Assembly: GCF_003932715.1 (NCBI RefSeq) | Contig: NZ_CP020700.1 | Coordinates: forward strand, 4,486,501 to 4,550,500 | Length of the DNA stretch: 64,000 nucleotides | Source of the DNA: Streptomyces tsukubensis | Lineage (GTDB): Bacteria; Actinomycetota; Actinomycetes; Streptomycetales; Streptomycetaceae | Direction: 5' to 3' | Part shown: positions 22,924 through 31,633 of the stretch, one piece after another | Layout of the letters: every line of letters begins with the position of its first letter | Numbering within the stretch: position 1 is the first letter of the stretch | The notes under the pieces: model-generated | The model's database searches: none | Told to the model about the DNA's origin: nothing | What the model saw: the letters and a program-made list of their open reading frames with translations, nothing else | Program-made: the position numbers and the translations under genes

Positions 22924-25314
22924 CTACTGCTCCGCGGGCTCCGGCTCGTACGCGTACTGCTCGGACTGGACCCGGTACATCCTCCGGAACGTGCCCACCG
23001 CGTCCGGGGACATCAGATCGGTGAAGGAGCCCTCCTCCACCACCCGGCCGCGTTCCAGCACGTAGATCACGTCGGCGTGGCGGACGCTGTGCAGTCGGTG
23101 GGTGATCAGGACGACCGTCTGGCCGTCCGCCGCCATGTTCCGGATCTGGTCGAAGACCCGCTGCTCGGCCTCGGCGTCCAGGGCGCTGGTCGGTTCGTCG
23201 ACGACCAGGATGCGGGCGTCGCGGTGCCGGGCGCGGGCGATGCCGAGGCGCTGCCACTGGCCGCCGGAGATCTGGTGGCCGCCGCGGTAGCCCCGGGCCA
23301 GCAGGGTGTTCCAGCCGCGGGGGAGGGACGCGACCGTCTCGTCGGCGCCCGCGTAGGCCGCCGCCTCGTCGAGCAGGGCGTCGTCCTGGGGGGCCGTGGC
23401 GCGGCCGATGGCGACGTTGATACGGGCCGTGAAGGGCCACCGGTAGAAGTCCTGGGCGACCAGGGCGATCCGGTCGAACAGCTCCGCCCGGTCGGCCTCC
23501 GTCGCGTCGACGTCGTCCCACATCACCCGGCCCGAGTCGGGCGCGTACAGCCCGCACAGCAGCTTCGCCAGCGTCGACTTGCCGCTGCCGTTGTTGCCGA
23601 CCAGGGCGACGATCCGGCCGGTGGGGATGGTGACGTCGACCCGGTCCAGCGCGGGGGTGTCGTGGTCGCCGGGGTAGGTGAAGCTGACGTCCTCGAAGCG
23701 GATGGACCGGAGCTGCGCGGGCAGCGGGCGGCCGGTCTCCGGGATCAGCCGTTTGTCGGCCTCCTTGCAGAGGGTGTCCAGATCGGAGACGAAGAGGCTC
23801 TCCTCGTAGAGGTAGTTGAGCTGGATCACGAGCGCGTCCAGATTGGAGGAGCCGGTACGGATCGCGATGACCGCCGTGCCCGCGACCGCCAGATCCATCG
23901 TGCCCGTCCACAGGAGCAGTCCGAGGGTGGTGTAGGTGGCGGCGGTGGCCAGCCCCGTCCAGCCGGAGGCGACCAGTCCGGTACGGGCGGCGAGCCCGGC
24001 CAGCCGGGTCTGCTCGCGCTCCCCGGTCTCGGCCATCATCCGGAAGTGCCGCAACAGGAACGGGCCGATGTTGTGGACCCGGACCTCCGGCGCCGCCTGG
24101 GCGTCGATCAGCAGCCGGCCGAGGAGCTGACCGGCCCTGGCGTGCTGCACCCAGGTGTGGAACGACACGTACCGGCGGCGCGCGATCGTCAGCGAACTCC
24201 ATGCGCTGGGCAGCGTCATCAGCATCAGCAGCGGCAGCAGCGCCGGGTGCAGGACGGTGAGCACACCGGCCGCGGCGGCCAGCGAGATGCTCGCGCTCAC
24301 CACCGACGTACAGAACCGGATCATCCGGCGCGCCGATTCCGCGCCCCACTGCGCCGAGTCCAGCAGTTTGTGGAACTGCTCGTCCTCGACGGCGGACAGT
24401 TCGACCCGGGCGACCCGTTCCAGATACTCCTCGGTCGCCACCCGGAACACCTTCGGTTCCAGCCGGCCGGTCCCGGCGGTGGACGCGGACCGCAGCAGCG
24501 CGCCGATCACGGCCGTGACGGCGACGACGGTCAGCGCGGGTACGGCGGCGATCAGTTTGTCGACGGTCGCTCCGCCGCCGAGGAGATGCACCAGGACCTG
24601 ATTGACCGCGATCAGGCCCATGGCCTGGGCGATCCCGCCGCCGATCTCGGCGCCCGCGACCTGCCGCAGCGCCCGCCGGTCGGCGCGGTGGGCGAGGCGG
24701 ACGGTGGCGGCGATCAGGCCCGGCATCCGGGCGATCATGGCGCGCAGGTTCAGTTCGAGGAAGGAGCCGTCGTGGGTGCTCCAGCCGGCTTCGTAGCGCA
24801 GGGGGCCGCCGAAGAGGAGGCGTTCGGACTCCGAGACCTCCTCCTCCGCGCCGTGGGCGCGTTTTCCGCCGGGTCGTGGTGGTGGGGGTGAGGCACGGTC
24901 GGGACCGGCCGCCGCGGGTTCGGCGTCGGCCGATGAGGAGCCGGGGCCGGTCGGCGGGGTGTTGCGGTCGGCCGGTGCGGGCCCGGCGTCGGCCGCCGCG
25001 GGGCCGGGGTCGGCCGCCGCGGGGCCGGGGCCGGGGTCGGTCGGCTTGCTGCCGCTGTCCGTCGGTGCGGTTCCGGAGTCCGTCGGCGTGGGTCCGGAGT
25101 CCGCCGGGATCTTTCCGAGGGCTCCCGGCGGGGAGTTCTCCCTCCGGGGGTCGGGCTGTACGGGCGCGGATGCCGGGCGCGGGGCCCGCACGGTCTTCAT
25201 CCGCAGCCGGTTCCGGCGGTTCTGAAGGTTCTGCCGGTGGTTCTCGGTCGTCCCGGGTTTCTCCGGGGGTGTGGTTTCTGGGGTCTCCGTGGTTCCGGTA
25301 TCCCGCTGTGTCAT
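22924..25314 (-). CDS. ABC transporter, fused permease/ATPase with disordered N terminus
   Basis: A 796-residue half-size exporter. Residues 1 to about 150 are disordered, with repeats of the type TDSGxxPTDSG and PGPAAAD. A six-helix ABC membrane domain follows (about 200-510), then the nucleotide-binding domain with Walker A GNNGSGKST, a Q loop in LVAQDFYRWPF, signature ISGGQ, Walker B ILVVDEPTS and a switch His in LITHR. The ATPase domain has all motifs, so it should be active, probably as a homodimer exporting a peptide, lipid or drug. No substrate gene is adjacent. The N-terminal repeats are uncommon in this family. Confidence 0.88.
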   Translation of the reverse strand: MTQRDTGTTETPETTPPEKPGTTENHRQNLQNRRNRLRMKTVRAPRPASAPVQPDPRRENSPPGALGKIPADSGPTPTDSGTAPTDSGSKPTDPGPGPAAADPGPAAADAGPAPADRNTPPTGPGSSSADAEPAAAGPDRASPPPPRPGGKRAHGAEEEVSESERLLFGGPLRYEAGWSTHDGSFLELNLRAMIARMPGLIAATVRLAHRADRRALRQVAGAEIGGGIAQAMGLIAVNQVLVHLLGGGATVDKLIAAVPALTVVAVTAVIGALLRSASTAGTGRLEPKVFRVATEEYLERVARVELSAVEDEQFHKLLDSAQWGAESARRMIRFCTSVVSASISLAAAAGVLTVLHPALLPLLMLMTLPSAWSSLTIARRRYVSFHTWVQHARAGQLLGRLLIDAQAAPEVRVHNIGPFLLRHFRMMAETGEREQTRLAGLAARTGLVASGWTGLATAATYTTLGLLLWTGTMDLAVAGTAVIAIRTGSSNLDALVIQLNYLYEESLFVSDLDTLCKEADKRLIPETGRPLPAQLRSIRFEDVSFTYPGDHDTPALDRVDVTIPTGRIVALVGNNGSGKSTLAKLLCGLYAPDSGRVMWDDVDATEADRAELFDRIALVAQDFYRWPFTARINVAIGRATAPQDDALLDEAAAYAGADETVASLPRGWNTLLARGYRGGHQISGGQWQRLGIARARHRDARILVVDEPTSALDAEAEQRVFDQIRNMAADGQTVVLITHRLHSVRHADVIYVLERGRVVEEGSFTDLMSPDAVGTFRRMYRVQSEQYAYEPEPAEQ

Positions 25315-25580
25315 ACGAGCCACCCGTCTCGGTCAGTGGATACGTCCCCCCTGCCCACACCCTGCTCCGCCGGGTGTGTCCGGCGGAGATAAAGGGCCGT
25401 TTCCACCCCGGGACGGGCCCGTCTGTGCCATGGGGCATGCGCGCCGGGCATATACCTGTGGCTACTACATCTGTGGCTACTGCATCTGTGGCCGCTGCAG
25501 CTGTGCCCGGTCCAAGGACACCGCGCGTGACTCCGCCGAACCGGCCGCGAGCCGGGCCGGTCGGCCGCGCGCCGGGCCGG

Positions 25581-27878
25581 TCAGCGGGACATCTTCGCCG
25601 GGCCCGACCCCCACGACGTCCGCCGGACCACCAGCACCGCCACATCGTCGTACCCCGGCTGCGCCGGACCGTCCGACACCAGGCTGTCCGCGAGCGCCTC
25701 CAGGTCGGCCGCCCGTTCGCCGCCGCCGTGCTGAGGGCGGGTCACCCACGCGGAGAGCCGTTTCGAGACCGCTGCCACCGCCTCCTCGTACGACCGGTCC
25801 GGGGTGTCCACCAGACCGTCGGTGTAGAGCACCAGCACCGAACCAGGTTCGAGCTGTCCGTGGTGCACGGGATACCGGTCGGCGGGGGAGTAGCCGAGCG
25901 GCAGCGCGCCGGGGACCTCCAGTTCGCGGACCGTGCCGTCGGGTTCGGCCTGGAGCGGGGCGGGATGTCCGGCGCGGACGATCTGGAGATGGCCGGCGCG
26001 CGGTGACACGTCCACGATGCAGCAAGTGGCGAAGCGGTCGGTGTCCAGGCCCCAGAGGGTGCGGTTGCCCCGGGCCATCAGATGCTCGGCACGGTAGCCG
26101 TCGTCGGCGTGCGCCCTCAGGGCCGTACGCAACTGTCCCATCACGCCCGCCGCCTGGGCGCTGTGGCCCTCGACGTCCCCGATGACCAGGGACGCGCCGC
26201 CGTCCTCGCGGGGCAGCAGATCGAACCAGTCGCCGCCGACCTGCATGCCCTCCGCCGCCGGTACGTACCGGGCGGCGATCTCGTAGCCGGGCAGCCGGGG
26301 CAGCGCGCGCGGCATCATCAGCTCCTGGAGGTCGGTCATCCGCCGCCGGAAGAGGTCGGAGAGCCGGGCCCGGGCCAGGGACTGGGTGAGGATGCCCGCG
26401 ATGGCGGCGGTGACGATCTGGTCGTCGGAGCCGAACTCACGAGGCGACGCATAGGAGATCAGACAGCTGCCGACCGTGCCGTCCGCCGAGGTCAGCGGGA
26501 TGAAGACATAGGCGCCATGGGCCTTCGCGGGCCGGAATCTGGGGTCGGGGAACCGGGCCTCGTACTCCGCGCGGTTGCGGAAGAAGAGGGGGTGCCCGGC
26601 GCGCAGCGCCTCCGCCATCGGGTTGTCGTCCACGGTACCCATCACCCGCAGCCGGTCCAGCGTCTCCCGGGGGTAGCCGACCGCGCCCGCGAGCAGCAGT
26701 CTGCCTTCGTGCTCCAGGTGGATGGCGAGCGCGTTGGCGCCCAGTTCGGGCAGGACGGTCTCGGTCATGGTGTCCAGCACGTCCTGGGTGGTGAGCGCGG
26801 CGGCGAAGGAGTTGGTGACGTTGAGGACGAACTCCCGCCGGCTTTCGCGGCGCTTCGCCCGCTCCCGCTGGGCGGTGGTGTCCCAGATGACGCCGATCAG
26901 CAGCCGGGGCTCGCCGGTCGGGCTGTGCTGGACCGTGCCCTTGGACTCCAGCCAGTGGACCGAGCCGTCGGGCCAGACCACGCGGTGCGCGGCATGGTGC
27001 TCACCGGTCTTGAGGCTCTCGTCGAGGACGGTGCGGATCCGCTCGACGTCATCGGGGTGGATGGTGCGCAGGAAGGATTCGGCGAGGGAGTCGAAGCGGT
27101 CGGGGTCGAGGCCGAAGAGACGGATGGTGCGCTCGTCGGCGATGACCGTGCCGGAGGGGATGTCCCATTCGTACGAGCCGATGTTGCCGCTGGACATGGC
27201 GAGGTCGAGCCGGGTGCGGCCGCTCTTGCTGCGGCGCCGGAAGTCGTGGAGGTCGGTGTCGTGGCGGACGTCCCGGGAGGCGGGCGCGGCGCTCCCGTCC
27301 CGTACCCCCGGCTCGGCCGCCCGCTCCGCCCGTTCCGCCTGCTCCCGGACCCGCAGATGCTCCAGCCGGTGCGCGTACACCTCCGCGACCATGATCAGCA
27401 GCCGGTCGTCGGCGGGCGGCAGCGGCAGCGGGCCGTCGTACTGCACAACGAGCGTGCCCAGTGCCCGTTCGTCGACCAGCAGGGGTACGACCGCGAAGCG
27501 GACCGCGTCCCGCAGGGTGGGGAGGTCCGGATAGCGCTCGGCGAGGTCGTCGGAGAAGCCGTAGACGATCCGGCGCTCGCGTACGGCGACGGCGGCGGGG
27601 AGCGGGGAGTCGGGGGCGACCACGGGGAAGCGGTGGACGGCCTCCTCGTCCATGCCCTCGTAGCCGGTGAGCCGGAGCCAGCCGTCGTCGTCGGTGAGGA
27701 AGACGGCCCCGCCGTACGCGCCGACGCCGGTCCGGCAGATCCGCAGGGCGGTGGTCAGGAGGGAGTCCGGGTCGGGGCAGGCCAGCAGGCGCAGCACGCC
27801 CTCGCGGACGGGGTCCCCGCCGGGTGGGCCGGTGCGGGGGCCCGCCTCCGTACTCGTACCGAAGTCCTCCGCCGTCAT
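25581..27878 (-). CDS. GAF-PAS-GAF-SpoIIE PP2C-type phosphatase
   Basis: A 765-residue multi-domain sensor phosphatase: an N-terminal GAF (about 25-175), a PAS fold (about 225-335, with SYEWDIPSGTVIADERTIRLFGLDP and a PAC end), a second GAF (about 345-510) and a SpoIIE/PP2C catalytic domain (about 540-755). The catalytic domain carries QVGGDWFDLL, VIGDVEGHSAQAA, LYTDGLVD and PGYDDVAVLVV, giving the metal-binding Asp residues. Such proteins dephosphorylate anti-sigma-factor antagonists in partner-switching pathways. A strong GGAGGGAGG precedes the ATG. It has no membrane segments. The GAF and PAS ligands are unknown; no antagonist gene is adjacent. Confidence 0.9.
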   Translation of the reverse strand: MTAEDFGTSTEAGPRTGPPGGDPVREGVLRLLACPDPDSLLTTALRICRTGVGAYGGAVFLTDDDGWLRLTGYEGMDEEAVHRFPVVAPDSPLPAAVAVRERRIVYGFSDDLAERYPDLPTLRDAVRFAVVPLLVDERALGTLVVQYDGPLPLPPADDRLLIMVAEVYAHRLEHLRVREQAERAERAAEPGVRDGSAAPASRDVRHDTDLHDFRRRSKSGRTRLDLAMSSGNIGSYEWDIPSGTVIADERTIRLFGLDPDRFDSLAESFLRTIHPDDVERIRTVLDESLKTGEHHAAHRVVWPDGSVHWLESKGTVQHSPTGEPRLLIGVIWDTTAQRERAKRRESRREFVLNVTNSFAAALTTQDVLDTMTETVLPELGANALAIHLEHEGRLLLAGAVGYPRETLDRLRVMGTVDDNPMAEALRAGHPLFFRNRAEYEARFPDPRFRPAKAHGAYVFIPLTSADGTVGSCLISYASPREFGSDDQIVTAAIAGILTQSLARARLSDLFRRRMTDLQELMMPRALPRLPGYEIAARYVPAAEGMQVGGDWFDLLPREDGGASLVIGDVEGHSAQAAGVMGQLRTALRAHADDGYRAEHLMARGNRTLWGLDTDRFATCCIVDVSPRAGHLQIVRAGHPAPLQAEPDGTVRELEVPGALPLGYSPADRYPVHHGQLEPGSVLVLYTDGLVDTPDRSYEEAVAAVSKRLSAWVTRPQHGGGERAADLEALADSLVSDGPAQPGYDDVAVLVVRRTSWGSGPAKMSR

Positions 27879-28036
27879 CGGCGGTCACCTCCCTCCTCGC
27901 GGAGAAGGTCGTTCCGTGGACCCAGTCTCCCCGGGGAGACGGGAACTGTCCTCACGGCCGCCGACGCCGGACGGGCGGCGGCGGGACTCCCTAAGAGGGG
28001 GTAAAAAATCTGTTTCTGGTGGTTTATATACCATAT

Positions 28037-28050
28037 AGGACTTTTGGCCT
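28037..28050. promoter_or_regulatory. DosR-box-like motif upstream of nitroreductase
   Basis: AGGACTTTTGGCCT lies inside an unusually AT-rich stretch (about 28003-28060), 104 bp upstream of the Acg-type nitroreductase. It resembles the core of the dormancy-regulator box GGGACTWWAGTCCC in about 10 of 14 positions. Acg proteins belong to the DosR regulon of mycobacteria, so the pairing is plausible. Confidence 0.4.
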
Positions 28051-28153
28051 TTCTTTGTGGTCGAGGGGGCGGCGACGCTGGTAGGGACCCTCCGCCCGCA
28101 GCGGGGCCCGGTGAGGCCCGGGGCGGGCGCCCCCCAGCAGGAAGCGGAACGCC

Positions 28154-29221
28154 GTGGCCCCCACACCCGTGGCACCCCCCGATGCGGCCCCCCTCGACGA
28201 GACGCTGGTCGCAGGCCTGGTCGAGGACGCGACCCAGGCCCCGTCCATGCACAACGCCCAGCCGTGGATCTTCCACTACGACCCCGGCAGCCGTACGTTC
28301 CGGCTCCGCGCCGACAGTGCGCGGGAGCTGCCGCTGGCCGACCCGGACCGGCGGGCGCTGCACATCAGCTGCGCCGCCGCCGTACTCAATCTGCGGGTCG
28401 CGGCGGTCCACGCCGGATGGGATCCGGTGGTCGGACTGCTGCCCGACCCCGCCGACCCGGATCTGCTGGCCGAGATCACGCTGCTGCCGCGGCGTCCGGA
28501 GTCGTACGAGGAACTCGCCGAGCTGTATCCCGCGCTGCACCGCCGCCACACCAGCCGCGCGCCCTACGGGGACGAGCGCATCGAGGGGTCCCTGCTCGAC
28601 GTGCTGAGCCGGGCGGCCCTCCTCGAAGGCGCGCACCTCGCCTTCCCCGACACCTTCCACCGGCGGACCATCCTCGACCTGAGCACCGAGGCGCTCGTCC
28701 GGGAGCAGGAGGACGCGGGCCACCGGGCGGAGATCGCCCGCTGGGCCGGGGACCCGCCGGAGGGCGGGGGAAGGGACGACGGCATTCCGCGGTACGCGTT
28801 CGGGCCGCGGGCACGGGGCGGCGGGGTGCCGGTCCGCGACTTCGGGCCCCAGCCGGGTGCGGGCGGGCCCGCTGCCTCCGCCTCCCCGCTGCTCCCCGAC
28901 CCCGATTTCGTCCGGGAGTCCGCGGTCTTCGAGGAGTCCCCGCAGCTCGCGCTCCTCGGCACGGTCCGCGACCACCCGGCCGACTGGCTCCGGGCGGGCC
29001 AGGCGATGGAACGCGTACTCCTCGAAGCCACCCTGGACGGGCTGGCCACCTCCGTCGCCTCGCAGGCGCTGGAGTGGAGCGACCTGCGGTGGGCGATCCG
29101 GGACCCGGCGTCGGCGATGGGCCATGTCCATATGGTCATCCGCCTGGGCTACGGCCCGCCGGGCCCGTCCACGCGCCGCCGCCCGGTCGAAGACGTCCTG
29201 TCGATCGGCGGCGACGGCTAG
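28154..29221 (+). CDS. Acg-type nitroreductase-family protein
   Basis: A 355-residue protein of the Acg group of flavin-binding nitroreductase-fold proteins. The N terminus has LVEDATQAPSMHNAQPWIF, the FMN-site signature. RRHTSRAPYGDERI and a C-terminal half with a second half-fold (ALEWSDLRWAIRDP) follow. Acg proteins hold FMN but often lack classical nitroreductase activity and are thought to store or sequester flavin during dormancy or hypoxia. The start is a GTG with a purine-rich leader (GGAAGCGGAA). A Gly/Pro-rich insertion lies near residues 225-250. An AT-rich leader with a DosR-box-like motif suggests hypoxic control. Confidence 0.85.
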   Translation: MAPTPVAPPDAAPLDETLVAGLVEDATQAPSMHNAQPWIFHYDPGSRTFRLRADSARELPLADPDRRALHISCAAAVLNLRVAAVHAGWDPVVGLLPDPADPDLLAEITLLPRRPESYEELAELYPALHRRHTSRAPYGDERIEGSLLDVLSRAALLEGAHLAFPDTFHRRTILDLSTEALVREQEDAGHRAEIARWAGDPPEGGGRDDGIPRYAFGPRARGGGVPVRDFGPQPGAGGPAASASPLLPDPDFVRESAVFEESPQLALLGTVRDHPADWLRAGQAMERVLLEATLDGLATSVASQALEWSDLRWAIRDPASAMGHVHMVIRLGYGPPGPSTRRRPVEDVLSIGGDG

Positions 29222-29523
29222 CCGGAGGCCGGTGACGGGGCGACCCGGTGGATCCCCCGGCCGGGCGCCCCGGTGGGCCCGTGGCCCGGGGTGGCCCGAA
29301 GGCGCGGCGGACCTGCGGAAGCCCGTACGTACTACCGAGCCTCGTAGCCGCGGGCGGACGGCCTTCCGCAGGGACCGCGCCGCGCCGGGGTCCGCCTCCG
29401 GCGGCCGGGCAGTGGATACGCTCCGTCGGGGGCGCCGGCGGCCGGCGCACGGACCATCGGCGGCGTCCCGACAGGCCGCGCAGCCGATTGCGGTGACCAC
29501 CGCACGTACCCGAGGAGATTCCC

Positions 29524-29838
29524 ATGGCCGCCACCCCGCTGACCGCCGCCCAGCTCGACGAGGCCCTGACCGCGCTCCCCGACTGGACCGCCGACGGCGG
29601 CAGGCTCACGGCCGCCTTCACGGTGGACCGGGCCGATGTCCCGGCCCTCTACGCGGCCGTGGCGGCAGCGGAGGACGAGGCGAACCACCACGCGGAGGTG
29701 ACCATCCTCTACGGCACGATCGGCTTCGCCCTCTCCACCCACGACGCGGGCGACGCGATCACCGCCCTCGACACCACCACGGCGGCCCGCCTCACGGCCC
29801 TCGCCCTGGCCCACGGCGCCCGCCCGTCGAACCGCTAG
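29524..29838 (+). CDS. phhB: 4a-hydroxytetrahydrobiopterin dehydratase (PCD/DCoH family)
   Basis: A 104-residue pterin-4a-carbinolamine dehydratase homologue with the active-site signature EANHHAEVTILYGTIGFALSTHDAGDAIT (His-His pair plus downstream His). It dehydrates 4a-hydroxytetrahydropterin formed by aromatic amino acid hydroxylases. The length is normal. GAGGAG precedes the ATG. No hydroxylase gene is adjacent, as is common for this family in actinomycetes; the enzyme may also serve molybdopterin metabolism. Confidence 0.9.
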   Translation: MAATPLTAAQLDEALTALPDWTADGGRLTAAFTVDRADVPALYAAVAAAEDEANHHAEVTILYGTIGFALSTHDAGDAITALDTTTAARLTALALAHGARPSNR

Positions 29839-29872
29839 CGATCACTGGCACCGGTCCGCAGTCGCCGTCCGC

Positions 29873-29899
29873 GATCGTTTACCCGACAACGCGAATACC
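29873..29899 (+). repeat. 27-bp direct repeat, copy 1
   Basis: This copy reads GATCGTTTACCCG then ACAACGCGAATACC. The second copy at 31532-31558 has the same orientation and three substitutions. It lies 100 bp upstream of the 66-residue gene that opens the XRE cassette. It is probably a shared promoter or operator. Confidence 0.7.
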
Positions 29900-29998
29900 G
29901 GGCGCACCCCGTGGACAGGGCCACGAGGCCGTCCTACCGTCGCTTCCGATGACCGGTACCGGGTACCGGTCCCGAAGAGGAGGGGAGGGCCGGCCGGT

Positions 29999-30199
29999 AT
30001 GGAGTTGACCCGTCTCACCGGAAAGCTCGACGACCCCAACTGCGACGATGACGACTGTCCGAACGTCTACCAGACGGCGAGCGGCTCGTTCGTTGTCCAG
30101 GGTGAGGTCTCCCATGCGTTCGAGCCGCCGGCAGGCGAGGCCCTGGTGGAGATTCCCGAGGATGTTCTGAGGGCGGCTTTCCGTGCGCTTGGCTGGTGA
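29999..30199 (+). CDS. Small acidic protein of DUF6879/XRE cassette
   Basis: A 66-residue acidic protein with two Cys in a D-rich segment (DPNCDDDDCPNVY), then a beta-like GSFVVQGEV and a short C-terminal helix. GGAGGGG lies upstream of the ATG. Proteins of this shape commonly precede a DUF6879 gene and an XRE/DUF5753 gene in streptomycetes; the function is unknown. The 3' end overlaps the next gene by 17 nt, so the three are translated together. Confidence 0.7.
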   Translation: MELTRLTGKLDDPNCDDDDCPNVYQTASGSFVVQGEVSHAFEPPAGEALVEIPEDVLRAAFRALGW

Positions 30200-30710
30200 G
30201 GACTGGCGTCGGTTCTTCGACGCATTCGGGCGAGAGGCATGGCGTTTCGAGGCGCAGCCCGTCTACACGATGCCCAGAGAGCAGGAGAATGTCGCCCGAT
30301 TCCTTCGAGGAGAGGCGAAACCCGCAGAACACAACGCCCGATGGCACGAGCGGGTGCATTCCTATGTGCAGTCCGGGCGGACCATCGGACGGGTTCGCAT
30401 CGTTCGGCAGCCGCTCACCGATTATCAGCGGTATCAGTTCGCCTGGGGAATCCCCGGAAATATCGCCGCCGGTGAGGACATCCGTGTCCTGGACGTGACC
30501 TCGCACGACTACGGACTTCCGCTCTCCGGGGGGCGGGACTGGTGGATGTTCGACCGGGCCCGTATCGCCCATCTCAACTTCGGACCGGACGGAACCCAGA
30601 TTAACCGCGAAGCTTACGAGGGCGATCCTGCCCCCTACCAGGAGTGGCAGCGCATTGCCTTGGAGTATGCGGTGCCCTTCGAGGAGTTCGTGAAAGGCCT
30701 TGACGTTTGA
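30183..30710 (+). CDS. DUF6879 family protein
   Basis: A 175-residue protein of the DUF6879 type, recognised from EDWRRFFDAFGREAWRFE, the VRIVRQPLTDYQRYQFAWG core, and DWWMFDRARIAHLNFGPDG. The GTG at 30183 overlaps the preceding gene. The family regularly sits beside DUF5753 XRE regulators and is presumed to be their effector or co-factor, in the manner of DUF397 proteins; no biochemical role is established to my knowledge. There is no signal peptide or transmembrane segment. The end overlaps the XRE start by 11 nt. Confidence 0.75.
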   Translation: MRLAGEDWRRFFDAFGREAWRFEAQPVYTMPREQENVARFLRGEAKPAEHNARWHERVHSYVQSGRTIGRVRIVRQPLTDYQRYQFAWGIPGNIAAGEDIRVLDVTSHDYGLPLSGGRDWWMFDRARIAHLNFGPDGTQINREAYEGDPAPYQEWQRIALEYAVPFEEFVKGLDV

Positions 30711-31533
30711 CCCGGGGCAGTTGGGCAGGTCCAAGGCCGATCTTGCGGAAGCCCTCGGAGCACTGCGCCGACGGGCGGGCCGGACACAGGTCTGGCTTGC
30801 CCGTCGCTGCAATATGTCCCAGACCAAGCTCAGCAACATCGAAACCGGTCGGATCACACCAGGCCTCGTGGATGTCGAGCTGATCCTCAAAGCCTTGGGC
30901 ACACCCCGGGAAACCGCGGCGCAGATGACAGCGCTGGCACGCCTCGCCCACACGGAGTGGCAGGGCAAGCGGGCATCGTGGCGCCGAGGCGTGGACAAGC
31001 GGCAGGCGGAGCTGGCCGGTCTCGAAGCGAAGGCAGTAGAGCTTCGGTACTTCCTGCCCGCCATGGTGACAGGGCTCCTGGCAACCCCTGCCTACATGCG
31101 TGCCGGTCTGGCCCATGTGCCGGGGGACATGTCCGGCACTCTCGCCAGGAAGCTGGAGCGGCAGGCAGTACTTCATGACAGCGGGAAGCGGTTCACCTTT
31201 CTGCTGACCGAGCAGGCAGTGCGATGGCCCGTGACGTCGCACGAGTCGATGGCCGCACAGTTGGACCGTCTGATATCCCTGTCGCATCTGCCTGGTGTTC
31301 GCATCGGTGTTCTTCCCTTCGTGCTGCCCGGTGTGCGCGGTCCGATGAACACGTTCACCGTCTACGACGAACGCCTGGTCACTGTCGAGACATTCACCGG
31401 GCGGCTCGTCTTCCGTGACGTCAGGGACATTGCCGACCACCTTGAAATCTTCTCCTCGTACGAACGGATCGCTTCGTTCGGCGACGAGGCCAGGGATCTT
31501 CTCCGAAAGTGGGCGGGCATCTACCGCTCGTGA
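30700..31533 (+). CDS. XRE-family regulator with DUF5753 (Scr1/WhiJ type)
   Basis: A 277-residue DNA-binding protein. An N-terminal helix-turn-helix (about 15-75: LAEALGALRRRAGRTQVWLARR, then SQTKLSNIETGRITP) is followed by a DUF5753 ligand/partner domain (about 105-270: YFLPAMVTGLLATPAYMRAGL, then VRIGVLPFVLPGV and FTVYDERLVTVETFTG). The TTG at 30700 overlaps the DUF6879 gene and has AAAGG 5 nt upstream. Relatives include WhiJ and the Scr1 antitoxin-like regulators, which repress their own operons with a small partner. Two copies of a 27-bp element flank this cassette and are its likely binding sites. Confidence 0.88.
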   Translation: MTFDPGQLGRSKADLAEALGALRRRAGRTQVWLARRCNMSQTKLSNIETGRITPGLVDVELILKALGTPRETAAQMTALARLAHTEWQGKRASWRRGVDKRQAELAGLEAKAVELRYFLPAMVTGLLATPAYMRAGLAHVPGDMSGTLARKLERQAVLHDSGKRFTFLLTEQAVRWPVTSHESMAAQLDRLISLSHLPGVRIGVLPFVLPGVRGPMNTFTVYDERLVTVETFTGRLVFRDVRDIADHLEIFSSYERIASFGDEARDLLRKWAGIYRS

Positions 31534-31558
31534 TCGTTTATCCGGTAACGCGAATACC
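31532..31558 (+). repeat. 27-bp direct repeat, copy 2
   Basis: The second copy (GATCGTTTATCCG then GTAACGCGAATACC) begins within the last codon of the XRE gene and lies 75 bp upstream of the GRDP-like gene start. It is in the same direction as copy 1 relative to the downstream gene. Confidence 0.7.
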
Positions 31559-31633
31559 CTGGCTCTTCGGCTGTCTACTCTGAAAATCTGCTGGAAGGAA
31601 GGTCGATGCATCTCGGCTTCAGGAGGAAATGAC

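Noticed and set aside
22559..25645. Frame of about 1,000 codons overlapping the ABC transporter in another minus-strand phase
   Set aside because: The translation is Arg/Pro-rich low complexity; the overlapping frame contains all ABC motifs.
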